The position numbers and the translations under genes are program-made. The notes beneath the pieces are model-generated. The model ran no database searches, was not told where the DNA came from, and was given only the letters and a program-made list of their open reading frames with translations. A DNA stretch of 64,000 nucleotides from Gammaproteobacteria bacterium (GTDB lineage Bacteria > Pseudomonadota > Gammaproteobacteria > Steroidobacterales > Steroidobacteraceae): positions 1-64,000 of the forward strand of contig PLUE01000016.1 of assembly GCA_003164785.1 (NCBI GenBank), given 5' to 3'. Positions 51,358 to 60,582 of the stretch are shown in pieces; position 1 is the first letter of the stretch; each line of letters opens with the position of its first letter.

Positions 51358-52257
51358 GTGAACCAATCCAACGCAATCGATTCATCCTGCGATCAGGTGA
51401 CGTCCGTCGACCTGGGTTTCGTCGAGTTGTCCTGGCTGCAGATGGCGGTCCTCGGCATCGTCCAAGGCTTCACGGAATTGCTGCCGATCAGCAGCACGGC
51501 GCATTTGCGCGTCATTCCGGGAATTCTCGGCTGGCGTGATCCAGGCTCGGCATTTTCCGCCGCGATGCAATTGGCGAGCTTCGCCGCCGTGCTCGTCTAT
51601 TTCCGGAGGGACATCGGGAGCCTGGGCAGGGCGTCGGTGCGCGCCGTATCGACCCGCAGTTATGGCTCGCACGATTTTCGCGTGGTGTTGGGGATCCTAT
51701 TGGGCACCATTCCGTTGGTCATCACCGGCCTGGCATTGAAGCCGGTGCTGAATGGCTGCCACTCGCCCATGCGCGGACTGCTGGTCATCGGCCTCGCATC
51801 GATCGTCATGTCGATTCTCCTGGGATTCGCCGAAAAGAGCGCGCGGCATACCCGCTCGTTCTCCGAGATTACGCTGCGCGACGGCATCATCGTGGGTCTG
51901 GCCCAGGCGCTGTCAGTGGTCCCGGGCGTTTCGCGCTCCGGAGCGACCCTGACGGCGGGTCTGTTTTGCGGCATGGAGCGGGAAGCCGCCGCGCGTTTCT
52001 CCTTCGTGCTCGGCCTGCCCGCCGTGACCCTCGCGGGCTTGTATGAGCTGCGGGTGTTGTTCAAGGCGGGGTTGAGTTCGGACGGTTGGATCACGTTGCT
52101 CATCGGCTTGCTGTTCGCGAGCGTCACGGCCTTCGCCGCCATCTATGGCCTGCTGAAATATTTGGAGCGCCGGAGCACCTGGATCTTCGTCTGGTATCGC
52201 CTGATCTTCGGCGTCGGGATCGTCGCGGCGGTGTTGGGCGGGTATCTGCAGAACTAG
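51358..52257 (+). CDS. uppP: Undecaprenyl-diphosphatase (BacA type)
   Basis: Inner-membrane phosphatase that recycles undecaprenyl diphosphate for cell-wall and polysaccharide synthesis; it can give bacitracin tolerance. The 299-residue protein has about eight helices and the two family motifs: GFTELLPISSTAHL at about residues 37-50 and VPGVSRSGATLTAGL near 185-200. The GTG start adds about 20 polar residues before the first helix. A later start is possible. No partner gene lies beside it. Confidence 0.95.
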   Translation: MNQSNAIDSSCDQVTSVDLGFVELSWLQMAVLGIVQGFTELLPISSTAHLRVIPGILGWRDPGSAFSAAMQLASFAAVLVYFRRDIGSLGRASVRAVSTRSYGSHDFRVVLGILLGTIPLVITGLALKPVLNGCHSPMRGLLVIGLASIVMSILLGFAEKSARHTRSFSEITLRDGIIVGLAQALSVVPGVSRSGATLTAGLFCGMEREAAARFSFVLGLPAVTLAGLYELRVLFKAGLSSDGWITLLIGLLFASVTAFAAIYGLLKYLERRSTWIFVWYRLIFGVGIVAAVLGGYLQN

Positions 52258-52290
52258 CATCCTGAGTGCTCAACGGACAGTGGCGGAGCA

Positions 52291-54546
52291 ATGATTAGAG
52301 CCGCGGCCTGGGCTGCGCTGACCTTCATAATGGGCGTGATCCCGTGCATCGCCGGCGCCAAGGTCACCGTGATCGTCGGGCCGACGCCCATCCTGAAGGG
52401 CGACGCCAAGGCCGCCGGCGACATCACGGTGGTCAACGAGAAGCTGGCGTTTGCGTTGGCCGTACAGTCCGCCGTGCCCTATGGCGTGCCACGTGGCGCG
52501 CTCATCGACCTGGCTCCGGTCAGCGGAGGAAAGATCGGTCGCGACCGCGTCGTTTTCGCGGACTTCATCCCGGATCATTGGTCGGCATGGCCAAACACCT
52601 ATCAGCACGTCGACATCATCGAGCGTGGTCCGGACCGGGCGGTGATCCGCACCGTTCGAGACTGGGGCAAGGTCACGATCACGACGGTTTACACGCTGGC
52701 GTCGAAATCCGACCACATCGAGCTGCGGACGACGATGCACAACACGGGCGACGTGGCGCTGCCCAACCTGTTGTCGGGACTCACGCTGTGGCCCAGCAGC
52801 GGCTTCTTCTTCGCGGTCCCAGGTTTGCAGGGTGTTCCGGAAGGCAATGCCGATGCGCCGCTCGCTCATCGCGTGGTGGCTTACGATGAAGATTGGGCCA
52901 TTGCGCTGCATGCCGACTATTTCGACCATGTGGGCGACGAGTCGAAGGATCTGTACCAGCTCAACACGTTGGCTCCGGGACAAACACGTACCTTCGACGG
53001 CTGGCTTCAGGTCCGATCGAGCGGCGATCTGGCGCCCATCGTATACGATGAAATCGAGCGCACCCATCTCGCCGCGGGCACGGTACATGGGGTCGTCCTC
53101 GACCGTGATGCGAAGAGCATAAGCCAGCCGGTCGTGGTCGTCGAAAAGCGCGGCATACCTTACGCCTGGGTCATGGGGCGGGCGGGTAAATACGAGATTA
53201 CCTTGCCGGAGGGCGACTATCGCGTATACGCCACCGCCAAAGCGTATTCGCAGAGCCACAAGCTCGACATCAAAGTGGCCGCTGGATCGAATCAGACGCT
53301 GGACTTCCGCGATCTGGAAAGCCCGGGACGAATCGAGTTCGTCGTCACCGACCCACACGACAAGCCTATGGATGCGCGCATCGCGATCCTCGAGGGGCAG
53401 AGGCCCAGCGTCGAATTCCTGGGTCGACAAACCTTTTTCACGGAACTGGGTCGGCAGGGGCACGCCACCGTACCCATCGCACCGGGCGCTTATGTGTTCT
53501 CGGTGTCGTCGAGCGGCGGCTTCCTCGGAAAAAGTCAGCAGGTGAAGGTGCAGGTGGCGCCCGGCGGCCTGAACAGCGTGAAGGTCGCCATGACGACGCT
53601 GTTCGATCCAAAGTCGCAGGGCTGGTATTGCGCGGACCTGCATCATCATTCGGACCAGGCGGAGGCGGTCACCCCGCCGGCGGATCTGGCGCGCTCACAG
53701 CTGGCGGCAGGGCTCGATCTGCTGTTCGTGAGCGATCACGACTCCACGGCCAATCATCGGGTGCTGCAACAGATCGCCGATACGCGCGGGATTCCGTTCA
53801 TTCCCGGGATGGAATTGTCGGCGTCCTGGGGTCATTTCAATGCCTATCCTTTGGCGCCCGGTCAAACGCTGGCGATCGACACCACGGTTGCCAGTGTGGG
53901 AGACATCTTCCGTGAGGCCCGGCGCCAGGGCGCCATCGTGGTCCAAGTGAACCATCCTTTCATCCCGTATGGCTATTTCACCAGCGTCGCCACGGGCGTG
54001 GCGCCCGGCGGCTTCGATCCTGGGTTCGACTTGATGGAGATCAACGAAACCGCGCCGGAAGATGATGACAAGGTGCTGCATGCATTGTGGGATTTCTGGA
54101 ACGCCGGAGAGCGCCATTATCTTGGCGCCGGCACGGACACGCACGACGTGTGGAATTTCGATTCGGGACAGGTGCGCACCTTCGCTCACGTGAGCGGGCC
54201 GATCACGGCCAAGACCTTCGCGGAGGCGTTGAAGGCAGGCCATGCCTACGTGACGCACGGACCCCTGGTGTTCCCCGCCGTCATGTTCGGCGATGAACGT
54301 CGGGTGAAGGCGGGCGTGGCGCTCGAACTCGGATTCGACCTGAAATCGGTGGCGGGATTGAAGAGCGCTCAACTCGTCGGCGCTGGGGCGGTGGTCGTCA
54401 GTCGGGCGTTTGCGGCCGGCGAGCAGCAGGCGCACGTCTCCTTCCCGATATCGACCACGCGAAATACCTGGTATTCGCTCATCGTGGAGGACGTGGAGGG
54501 TAAGCGAGCCTATACGGACCCGATTTGGGTGACCGTAGACCCCTGA
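52291..54546 (+). CDS. CehA/McbA-family metallohydrolase, exported
   Basis: A 751-residue protein with a signal peptide (MIRAAAWAALTFIMGVIPC). The N-terminal 430 residues are beta-rich and include a carboxypeptidase-regulatory-like section (GKYEITLPEGDYRVYATAKA). The C-terminal PHP-like metallohydrolase domain begins at about 447 with CADLHHHSDQAE and continues with LFVSDHDSTANHR, MELSASWGHFNAYPL and GAGTDTHDVWNF, which supply metal ligands. The family name comes from carbaryl hydrolases, but most members act on unknown substrates. GGAG precedes the ATG. Confidence 0.85.
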   Translation: MIRAAAWAALTFIMGVIPCIAGAKVTVIVGPTPILKGDAKAAGDITVVNEKLAFALAVQSAVPYGVPRGALIDLAPVSGGKIGRDRVVFADFIPDHWSAWPNTYQHVDIIERGPDRAVIRTVRDWGKVTITTVYTLASKSDHIELRTTMHNTGDVALPNLLSGLTLWPSSGFFFAVPGLQGVPEGNADAPLAHRVVAYDEDWAIALHADYFDHVGDESKDLYQLNTLAPGQTRTFDGWLQVRSSGDLAPIVYDEIERTHLAAGTVHGVVLDRDAKSISQPVVVVEKRGIPYAWVMGRAGKYEITLPEGDYRVYATAKAYSQSHKLDIKVAAGSNQTLDFRDLESPGRIEFVVTDPHDKPMDARIAILEGQRPSVEFLGRQTFFTELGRQGHATVPIAPGAYVFSVSSSGGFLGKSQQVKVQVAPGGLNSVKVAMTTLFDPKSQGWYCADLHHHSDQAEAVTPPADLARSQLAAGLDLLFVSDHDSTANHRVLQQIADTRGIPFIPGMELSASWGHFNAYPLAPGQTLAIDTTVASVGDIFREARRQGAIVVQVNHPFIPYGYFTSVATGVAPGGFDPGFDLMEINETAPEDDDKVLHALWDFWNAGERHYLGAGTDTHDVWNFDSGQVRTFAHVSGPITAKTFAEALKAGHAYVTHGPLVFPAVMFGDERRVKAGVALELGFDLKSVAGLKSAQLVGAGAVVVSRAFAAGEQQAHVSFPISTTRNTWYSLIVEDVEGKRAYTDPIWVTVDP

Positions 54547-54810
54547 CCGCACCGTTCGCTGCACGAGGCGTTTCTCGATGATCGCGAAGGTTAGTGCTCT
54601 TGACCGTGTTGGCGACGGTGGAGGATAAATAGCCGGTCGGACCCTGCTGCAGCACGCCGCACCGGAAAAGCGGACCTTGATCGGGAGCGAGAAGCGATCG
54701 ATCAGTCCTCCCGTGCCTGGCTGGCGTGCCCCAGCGACCGCGGGCCTTGCGAGCGCCGCATTACTTCTCTATAGGAGCAAAATCACCTAGGACTGCATCG
54801 GAGCCGCCGA
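54547..54810. other. Non-coding gap with no recognised element
   Basis: This 264-base region lies between the convergent metallohydrolase and DUF2147-like genes. It has no credible frame, no clear hairpin with a T run and no repeat that I could find. It may be the remains of decayed sequence. Confidence 0.5.
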
Positions 54811-55266
54811 TCAGTCTGGTCGCTGCCAGGTCTGGGACCGTCCGAGCAGCGCGAAGCCGATGTAGCCGCGCACGCTAAGCCGGGTTCCGTCCTGTTCCAG
54901 GTGCATCTTGCATCGGTAGACCGAGCCGGAATCGGGATCCAGGATGTCTCCGCCCGTAAACGCGCTCCCATCCGGTTTCATATTTCGAATGATGATGAGG
55001 CCGATGATGGGCTTGTCCTTGCGTTCGTCAGAGCAGACGGAGCAGACCCGGCTCTCGGCTCCCGGCGTGAAACTTTGCTCGATTTTGCCGAACAATTTGC
55101 CATCCTCAAGGTAAATGCGAACGATGGCGCGTGCCTTGCCGGTCTTGTCGTCGAACGTCTTCCACAGGCCCAGCGGCGACGTCGCGTCGGCCGCATTGGA
55201 GCCGATGACAGGCATGGCAACGAATACCAGCATGGCGAGAAATACGATTCGGATCGATGCTTTCAT
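54811..55266 (-). CDS. Secreted DUF2147-family protein
   Basis: A 151-residue protein with a signal peptide (MKASIRIVFLAMLVFVAMPV). The mature domain opens SPLGLWKTFDDKTGKARAIV and continues with LEDGKLFGKIEQ and GGDILDPDSGSVYRCKM, the pattern of DUF2147 proteins, whose function is unknown. A Cys pair (VCSVC) is present. The ATG at 55266 is preferred; upstream in-frame sequence overlaps the next gene and is not protein-like. It follows the DUF3455 gene by 19 bases, and both are exported. Confidence 0.85.
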   Translation of the reverse strand: MKASIRIVFLAMLVFVAMPVIGSNAADATSPLGLWKTFDDKTGKARAIVRIYLEDGKLFGKIEQSFTPGAESRVCSVCSDERKDKPIIGLIIIRNMKPDGSAFTGGDILDPDSGSVYRCKMHLEQDGTRLSVRGYIGFALLGRSQTWQRPD

Positions 55267-55285
55267 GGTGGCGATATCCCGCAGC

Positions 55286-55843
55286 TCAGGGTCGGGCCGA
55301 ATAAAAGTAGTAGTCCGCGGAATAGTCGACGCGTACCTCGGTCCCGGCATAGGCGTGGTCACAACCGGTGGTCGGGGCTTTGCCGCCCGAGGTATGCAAA
55401 CGCTGGATCGATTGCACGGCGCCGAACACGCCGTCCCCGGAAGCTTGCTTCGCTCGGAGGAGCAGCCAGGGAATGGCCGTGGGTTGCGGCGCGTCGTCGC
55501 GCGCGACCACCTCGCCGACGACCTTGCTGCCGTCGAGTGCTTCCCAAGTCGGGCCGGCATAGTGCTTGCCCAACGTCTTGCCGGTCTCGTAGCGTAGCGT
55601 CGCCTCGGGTGCTTTCAGTGTCCACGCGAACACCGTTGGCTCGGCCAGGGTCGCCTCACATCGATAGATCTGAACGCCGGCGCCGCGCGCCGCGATCGTC
55701 AAAATTTGATTCTCCGGGACCTTGAGCGCGGCGGGCACGCCGTCGTCGCTGACGGCGCTGCTGCGGTGTTCGTGCGCGCAGCCGGCGATGATTGCCGCGA
55801 GCAACCCGCTCCCCAACAACGACTTTGTATGTGGTTTCATCAT
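55286..55843 (-). CDS. DUF3455-family lipoprotein
   Basis: A 185-residue probable lipoprotein: signal peptide with lipobox IIAGC near residue 22. The body has VPENQILTIAARGAGVQIYRC, then FAWTLKAPEATLRYETGKTL and a C-terminal YSADYYFYSA, resembling DUF3455 proteins of unknown role. Two Met codons start the frame; the first overlaps the cupin stop (ATGA style), so translation is coupled. Confidence 0.82.
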   Translation of the reverse strand: MMKPHTKSLLGSGLLAAIIAGCAHEHRSSAVSDDGVPAALKVPENQILTIAARGAGVQIYRCEATLAEPTVFAWTLKAPEATLRYETGKTLGKHYAGPTWEALDGSKVVGEVVARDDAPQPTAIPWLLLRAKQASGDGVFGAVQSIQRLHTSGGKAPTTGCDHAYAGTEVRVDYSADYYFYSARP

Positions 55844-56496
55844 ACGGTTGCTCGAGCCTTCGGGGTCTCAGTGGAATCCAGACGAGCCGTTTGATTCAGG
55901 TCGGCGCTGCGCCAAAGATACATCGCGAGGAGCGGCCGCTCCGCGGTATGCATGGCGTGAGGCTCCTCGCTGGCATGGTGGATGACGGAGCCCGCCGCGC
56001 GTTCACGCCACACATCGTCGCCCTGCTGCCAGCGCGCGCCGCCGGTCAAAGTAACGTAGATTTCCTCCGCTTCATGGCGATGGCGGGGATATAAGGTGGA
56101 CGGTCCGAGCAACAAGAATCCACAGGCGATGCGGTCGCTCGCCAGCGGTGCCCGCGGGCCGAGGATTTCGGTATAGGCGTAGCTGCTCATGAAATCGGCG
56201 CCGAGTTCATTCCTGGCATAGGTCTGGCGCCAGGCAAGGCCCGGCGCCACCCGGCACAGGGCCGAAATCAAGGGAGCGGCAAACAGGTGATGTTGTCGCG
56301 CGATATGCGGCAGCCATTCGATCACCGGAAACGTGGATTCGGTGTCCGACGCCTGCGCGGCTACCGGGGATTCCGGCGTGGTCAGCGCCGGGGTAGGCCA
56401 TGCAGCGAGAAAGGGGCCGAGTCGCGGCGCGGACAGCGAGAGAATCAAGTCGTGCGCGAACGCAGCCAGCCCATGCGGAGTGTGATATGTGTCCAA
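55840..56496 (-). CDS. DMSP-lyase-family cupin protein
   Basis: A 218-residue single-cupin protein. The metal-binding motif TLYPRHRHEAEEIYVTLTG has the His-His-Glu-Tyr pattern of the dimethylsulfoniopropionate lyase cupins (DddL/DddQ type), and a second-motif His is in HHASEEPHAMHT. The N-terminal helical region is also typical of that family. Whether it really cleaves DMSP is open, since soil relatives may act on other compounds. The TTG at 56496 has AGGAG eight bases upstream. It is divergent from a MATE exporter. Confidence 0.75.
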   Translation of the reverse strand: MDTYHTPHGLAAFAHDLILSLSAPRLGPFLAAWPTPALTTPESPVAAQASDTESTFPVIEWLPHIARQHHLFAAPLISALCRVAPGLAWRQTYARNELGADFMSSYAYTEILGPRAPLASDRIACGFLLLGPSTLYPRHRHEAEEIYVTLTGGARWQQGDDVWRERAAGSVIHHASEEPHAMHTAERPLLAMYLWRSADLNQTARLDSTETPKARATV

Positions 56497-56588
56497 TACG
56501 GCTGCTCCTGATCGAATGGGGATTCAATTATACTCCCGGTTCAACCGCTTATCGGCCAAAGCCTGTCAGGCGGCGGCGGGGAGAGTTC

Positions 56589-57986
56589 GTGCAAACCAAA
56601 TACTCGTTGACGGAAGGGCCCATTCCCCGCTCGCTGCTGGCGTTCGCGCTGCCGATTCTGTTCGGCAACGTGCTGCAATCCGTCAACGGCTCGGTCAACG
56701 CCGTCTGGGTCGGGAAGTATCTGGGAGAGGCCGCTTTCGCCGCCGTCGGCAATTCCAACGTGGTGATGTTCCTGCTGTTTGGAGTTCTGTTCGGCTTTTC
56801 GATGGCATCGACGGTGATGGTGGGGCAGTGCATCGGCGCCAAGAATTTCGCGGAAGCCAAGCGGGTGGTCGGAACGAGCGCCGTGTTCTTCCTCGGTTTG
56901 TCGCTTGCCATGTGCCTTCTGGGCTTTGCGTTGTCGCAATCCACACTGGCATGGCTGAAGACCCCGCCGGACGCGCTGCCGCTGGCGATCGCGTACATGC
57001 GCATCATTTTTCTGGCATTACCGTTCATGGGCGGCTTGTTTTTCCTGATGGCGGTGCTGCGCGGCGTTGGAGATTCGCGTACGCCATTCATCTATCTATG
57101 CCTGTCCGTGGTCTTGGACATCGCGCTGAATCCGCTCTTGATTTTCGGCTGGGGCCCCGTTCCGAGGCTGGGCATCGCCGGTTCGGCCACGGCGACCCTG
57201 ATCGCGCAGGCGGTGAGCTTCCTTGCGCTGGTCGTGCATCTATATCGGCAGCATCATTTCCTGTGCATTCGCCGTCATGAGCTCTATTTGTTCAGTGTGG
57301 ACTGGTCGTTGGTGCGGTTGCTGGTGACCAAGGGAATTCCCATGGGCTTGCAGCTGTTCGTGGTCTCCTCGAGCATGATTGCGCTGACCTCCTTGGTCAA
57401 TCGCTTCGGGTCGCAGGAGACCGCCGGGTTCAACGCCGCCATGCAATTGTGGAACTATGTGCAGATGCCTGCTCTGGCGATCGCCGGGGCCGTGTCGTCA
57501 ATGGTGGCGCAGAATGTCGGCGCCCGGAAATGGGACCGGGTGAGCCGCGTGGCCGTCACGGGCGTGGCCTTCAATTTTTTGAGCGGGGGAGCATTGATCG
57601 CGATCATCTACGTGTTGAATCGCCATGCGCTCGGGTTGTTTCTCCCGGTTGACGGCGCCGCCATCGAGATCGCCACGCATCTGAACAAGGTCGTGCTTTG
57701 GTCGTTCGTCTTGTTCGGCATGTCGATGGTGTTGTTCGGCGTGGTCCGTGCGACCGGCGCCGTCATGCCGCCATTGTTCATCCTGGTCCTGTCGCTGTGG
57801 TGTGTGCGCCTACCGTTCGCCTATTCCTTGATCGGGAGCTGGCAGGCGGAGGCGATCTGGTGGAGCTTCCCGGTGGCGTCGGTCACCTCGTTGATCATGG
57901 CGATCGCCTATTATCGCTTCGGCGGCTGGCGCAAGTTGCGCCTGGGGGTGGCCGAGGCGGTGGCCGCACCCGCCCCCAGTGTGTGA
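56589..57986 (+). CDS. MATE-family efflux transporter
   Basis: A 465-residue inner-membrane antiporter with 12 helices in two related halves. Features are PRSLLAFALPILFGNVLQSV at the start, the repeated VLRGVGDSRTPF type loop, and MIALTSLVNRFGSQETAGFN at the start of the second half. MATE proteins expel drugs or metabolites using Na+ or H+. The GTG at 56589 has GGGGAGAG just upstream; a longer in-frame extension overlaps the divergent cupin gene and is not credible. Confidence 0.92.
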   Translation: MQTKYSLTEGPIPRSLLAFALPILFGNVLQSVNGSVNAVWVGKYLGEAAFAAVGNSNVVMFLLFGVLFGFSMASTVMVGQCIGAKNFAEAKRVVGTSAVFFLGLSLAMCLLGFALSQSTLAWLKTPPDALPLAIAYMRIIFLALPFMGGLFFLMAVLRGVGDSRTPFIYLCLSVVLDIALNPLLIFGWGPVPRLGIAGSATATLIAQAVSFLALVVHLYRQHHFLCIRRHELYLFSVDWSLVRLLVTKGIPMGLQLFVVSSSMIALTSLVNRFGSQETAGFNAAMQLWNYVQMPALAIAGAVSSMVAQNVGARKWDRVSRVAVTGVAFNFLSGGALIAIIYVLNRHALGLFLPVDGAAIEIATHLNKVVLWSFVLFGMSMVLFGVVRATGAVMPPLFILVLSLWCVRLPFAYSLIGSWQAEAIWWSFPVASVTSLIMAIAYYRFGGWRKLRLGVAEAVAAPAPSV

Positions 57987-57991
57987 CGCCG

Positions 57992-59128
57992 ATGAAACAG
58001 ATGACCTCTTGTGATCGGCCTCTGGTCGTGCGCTGCGGCGCGTTCGGCGACATGGTTCTGGTCACGGCGTTGGTCCTCGACCTGCACCAGCGCTTCGGCA
58101 AAGACGTCGATGTCCTAACCTCGGGACCTTGGAGCGAGCCGCTGCTGAGGGGGCAGCCGGGGGTGGGCGACATCATCAGTGTTCGCAGTCGCAAGACGCC
58201 GTATTGGCTGAGCCTCGATCAACAGCGAGCAGTGCGCCGACTGCGTGCGCGGGGCGCCGGTCCGACCTGGTCTTGCGAAGGCAATGACGCCGCGCGCCCG
58301 ATGCTGATTCGGGCAGGCATCACCGATCGATTCATCGTCGACGTCAAGCAGCATCCGCTGTTGCCCGGAGAGCATGCGACGGAGCAGTGGCGGCGCCTGG
58401 CAAGGATCCTGCCCGAGGTGCTGCAGAGGGCCGGCGGCCCCGGCGCGCACGCCGGGGCCATTGCCGGGCCCGACGACCCGGCGTCGGGCCCAGGCGGATG
58501 CCATCTCAGCGTCAGCAATCTTCAACGGGCCGACCTCGATGCTTGGCTGTATTCGCGGCAGATTCCGGCCGCCCCGCTGATCGCCATTCAAATGGGAAAC
58601 AAGCGGACCATGCGACGCGGCTTGCGGCGGTTGGCGGCGAACAGCAAGTACTGGCCCAACGATCGCTGGGCGGTGGTGTTGCGGCATCTGAGGCGGCGTC
58701 ATCCGTCGCACGCCATCGTTCTATTGGGAACCGGCCCCGAGCACGCCTTGAACCAGGAGTTGGTGTCCGCCGCCGGTGTCGACGGGCTTTACAATGTTGC
58801 GGATGATCTGCCGATTCCGCGACTGGTCGCACTGCTGGCACGTGCGGAGGGGCTCATCACCGTCGACTCGGGGCCCGCGCATGCCGCCGCCGCGGTGGAC
58901 TGTCCGCTGGTGGTGCTGTTCGGCAAGGCGTCGACGTCGCTGTACCGCCCCTGGGGCCGGGGCGGCGCCGACGTCAAGGTGCTGACGGGGCAGGTCGCCG
59001 GAGAGCCCAGCATGCTCGGCATCGAAACGCGGGCCGTGACGAGCGCGTGGGATGAGTTGAGTCTGAGGAATGGGACCGCGGCGGGATCTTTTCACACCGC
59101 GGGTACGGCCGGCCAGACGCCCGGCTAA
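57992..59128 (+). CDS. Glycosyltransferase family 9 protein (heptosyltransferase-like)
   Basis: A 378-residue GT-B enzyme of the WaaC/WaaF family. The N-terminus has PLVVRCGAFGDMVLVTALVL (the usual GDxxLxTPxL pattern), and the C-terminal half has VLLGTGPEHALNQEL and GLITVDSGPAHAAAAVDCPL, the nucleotide-sugar end. A Gly/Ala/Pro-rich loop (AGGPGAHAGAIAGPDDPASG) is inserted in the linker. The ATG at 57992 is chosen; a GTG three codons earlier overlaps the MATE stop as GTGA and is equally possible. The 3' end overlaps glgC by four bases. It probably acts on lipopolysaccharide core or another surface glycan. Confidence 0.88.
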   Translation: MKQMTSCDRPLVVRCGAFGDMVLVTALVLDLHQRFGKDVDVLTSGPWSEPLLRGQPGVGDIISVRSRKTPYWLSLDQQRAVRRLRARGAGPTWSCEGNDAARPMLIRAGITDRFIVDVKQHPLLPGEHATEQWRRLARILPEVLQRAGGPGAHAGAIAGPDDPASGPGGCHLSVSNLQRADLDAWLYSRQIPAAPLIAIQMGNKRTMRRGLRRLAANSKYWPNDRWAVVLRHLRRRHPSHAIVLLGTGPEHALNQELVSAAGVDGLYNVADDLPIPRLVALLARAEGLITVDSGPAHAAAAVDCPLVVLFGKASTSLYRPWGRGGADVKVLTGQVAGEPSMLGIETRAVTSAWDELSLRNGTAAGSFHTAGTAGQTPG

Positions 59129-60390
59129 AGCAGCGCGCGCAGCATGTCCTGGGTAACCAAGGTCACGCCGTTCTTCGTGACGAAAAAGCGCTTTTGATCG
59201 TCGGCCGGATTGTGTCCGATCTGCATATCGTCCGGAATCACACAGTTCTCGTCGAGAATGCAGCGGCTTATGCTCACGCGACGCCCGACGGTCACACCGG
59301 GTAGCAGCACCGAACTTTCCACCTTGCTGCCTTCCTCGATGCGTACATCGCTCGACAGCAACGACTGCGAGACGTAGGCGCCCGAGATGATGCAGCCGCC
59401 GGCCACCATCGAATTGACGGCGGTGCCGCGGCGGCCTTCGCCATCGAGCACGAACTTGGCCGGGGGTTGCTGCGCCTGATAGGTCCAGATGGGCCATTGA
59501 TGGTCGTAAATGTTCAGTTCGGGATTGAGCGACACCAGCTCCATGTTGGCTTCGTACAGCGCATCCACGTTGCCGACATCGCGCCAGTAATTCTGGGCAC
59601 GTGTTTCGACGTCCTCGAAGGGATAGGCGAACACCCGCAGGCTGTCGATGGCGGGAGGAATGATGTTCTTCCCGAAATCGTGACTACTCTTCTCGTTGAC
59701 GGCATCGTCGGTCAGAAGTTGCTCGAGCCGGTCGATGGCGATCACGTAGATGCCCATGGACGCGCGCGCCAGATCGTCATGTCCGATGATGGGATCCGGG
59801 TCCTGGGGCTTCTCGGCAAACTTGATCACGCGATTGGTGTCATCGGTGGTCAGGATGCCGAATTCATTCGCTCGCTCGATGGGCACATCCACCACGCCGA
59901 CGGTGATGTCGGCCTCGCATTGCTCGTGGTAGGCGATCATCGGGCCGTAATCCATCTTGTAGATGTGATCTCCGGCCAGGATCAAGACGTGCGTTGGATG
60001 GTGGGAGCGGATGAACTCGAGATTCTGGAACACCGAATCGGCGGTGCCGCGATACCAGAAATTACCGATCTGCTGCTGGGCCGGAATCAGCTCGACGAAT
60101 TCGCCGAGTTCGCCCCGCAGATAGCTCCAACCGCGCTGAATGTGCTGGATGAGCGACTGCGCCTTGTATTGAGTCAGCACCGCGATCTGCCGTATTCCGG
60201 AGTTGACGCAATTCGACAGGACGAAATCGATGATGCGAAATTTCCCTCCGAATGGCGTCGCGGGTTTGCAGCGATGTTCGGTGAGCGCTTTGAGGCGCTC
60301 CCCGCGACCTCCTGCCATGACCACCGCCAGTGTGCCGCTAGTCAGGCGGCTGACATAGCGTCCGGTGTTAGTACGAGCAGCGTGTCGCAT
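59125..60390 (-). CDS. glgC: Glucose-1-phosphate adenylyltransferase
   Basis: Makes ADP-glucose from glucose 1-phosphate and ATP, the committing step of glycogen synthesis. At 421 residues it has a normal length. The nucleotidyltransferase motif AGGRGERLKALTEHRCKPA is at about 26-44, followed by GGKFRIIDFVLSNC, WYRGTADSVFQN, and the glucose-phosphate loop EFGILTTDD. A C-terminal left-handed beta-helix follows. AGGA lies five bases upstream of the ATG. No glgA, glgB or glgX lies in the window, so it is separated from the usual partners. Confidence 0.96.
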   Translation of the reverse strand: MRHAARTNTGRYVSRLTSGTLAVVMAGGRGERLKALTEHRCKPATPFGGKFRIIDFVLSNCVNSGIRQIAVLTQYKAQSLIQHIQRGWSYLRGELGEFVELIPAQQQIGNFWYRGTADSVFQNLEFIRSHHPTHVLILAGDHIYKMDYGPMIAYHEQCEADITVGVVDVPIERANEFGILTTDDTNRVIKFAEKPQDPDPIIGHDDLARASMGIYVIAIDRLEQLLTDDAVNEKSSHDFGKNIIPPAIDSLRVFAYPFEDVETRAQNYWRDVGNVDALYEANMELVSLNPELNIYDHQWPIWTYQAQQPPAKFVLDGEGRRGTAVNSMVAGGCIISGAYVSQSLLSSDVRIEEGSKVESSVLLPGVTVGRRVSISRCILDENCVIPDDMQIGHNPADDQKRFFVTKNGVTLVTQDMLRALL

Positions 60391-60582
60391 ACAATCCTAG
60401 TCTTGATCTTTGAGCAAATCTGAGCCAGTCCGGAAATGATCAGCAGCGTGCCACAGTCGGCAATCGGCCGCATCAGGTTTTTGCCGTACGAGTTGGGGTT
60501 TTCGAACCCGAGGGCAGCGGTCGCGCGTCGTTGCGGTGATCGGCGGGTGCATGGGTGCGGCGCGGCCTCCGCGGTGTAGAGA

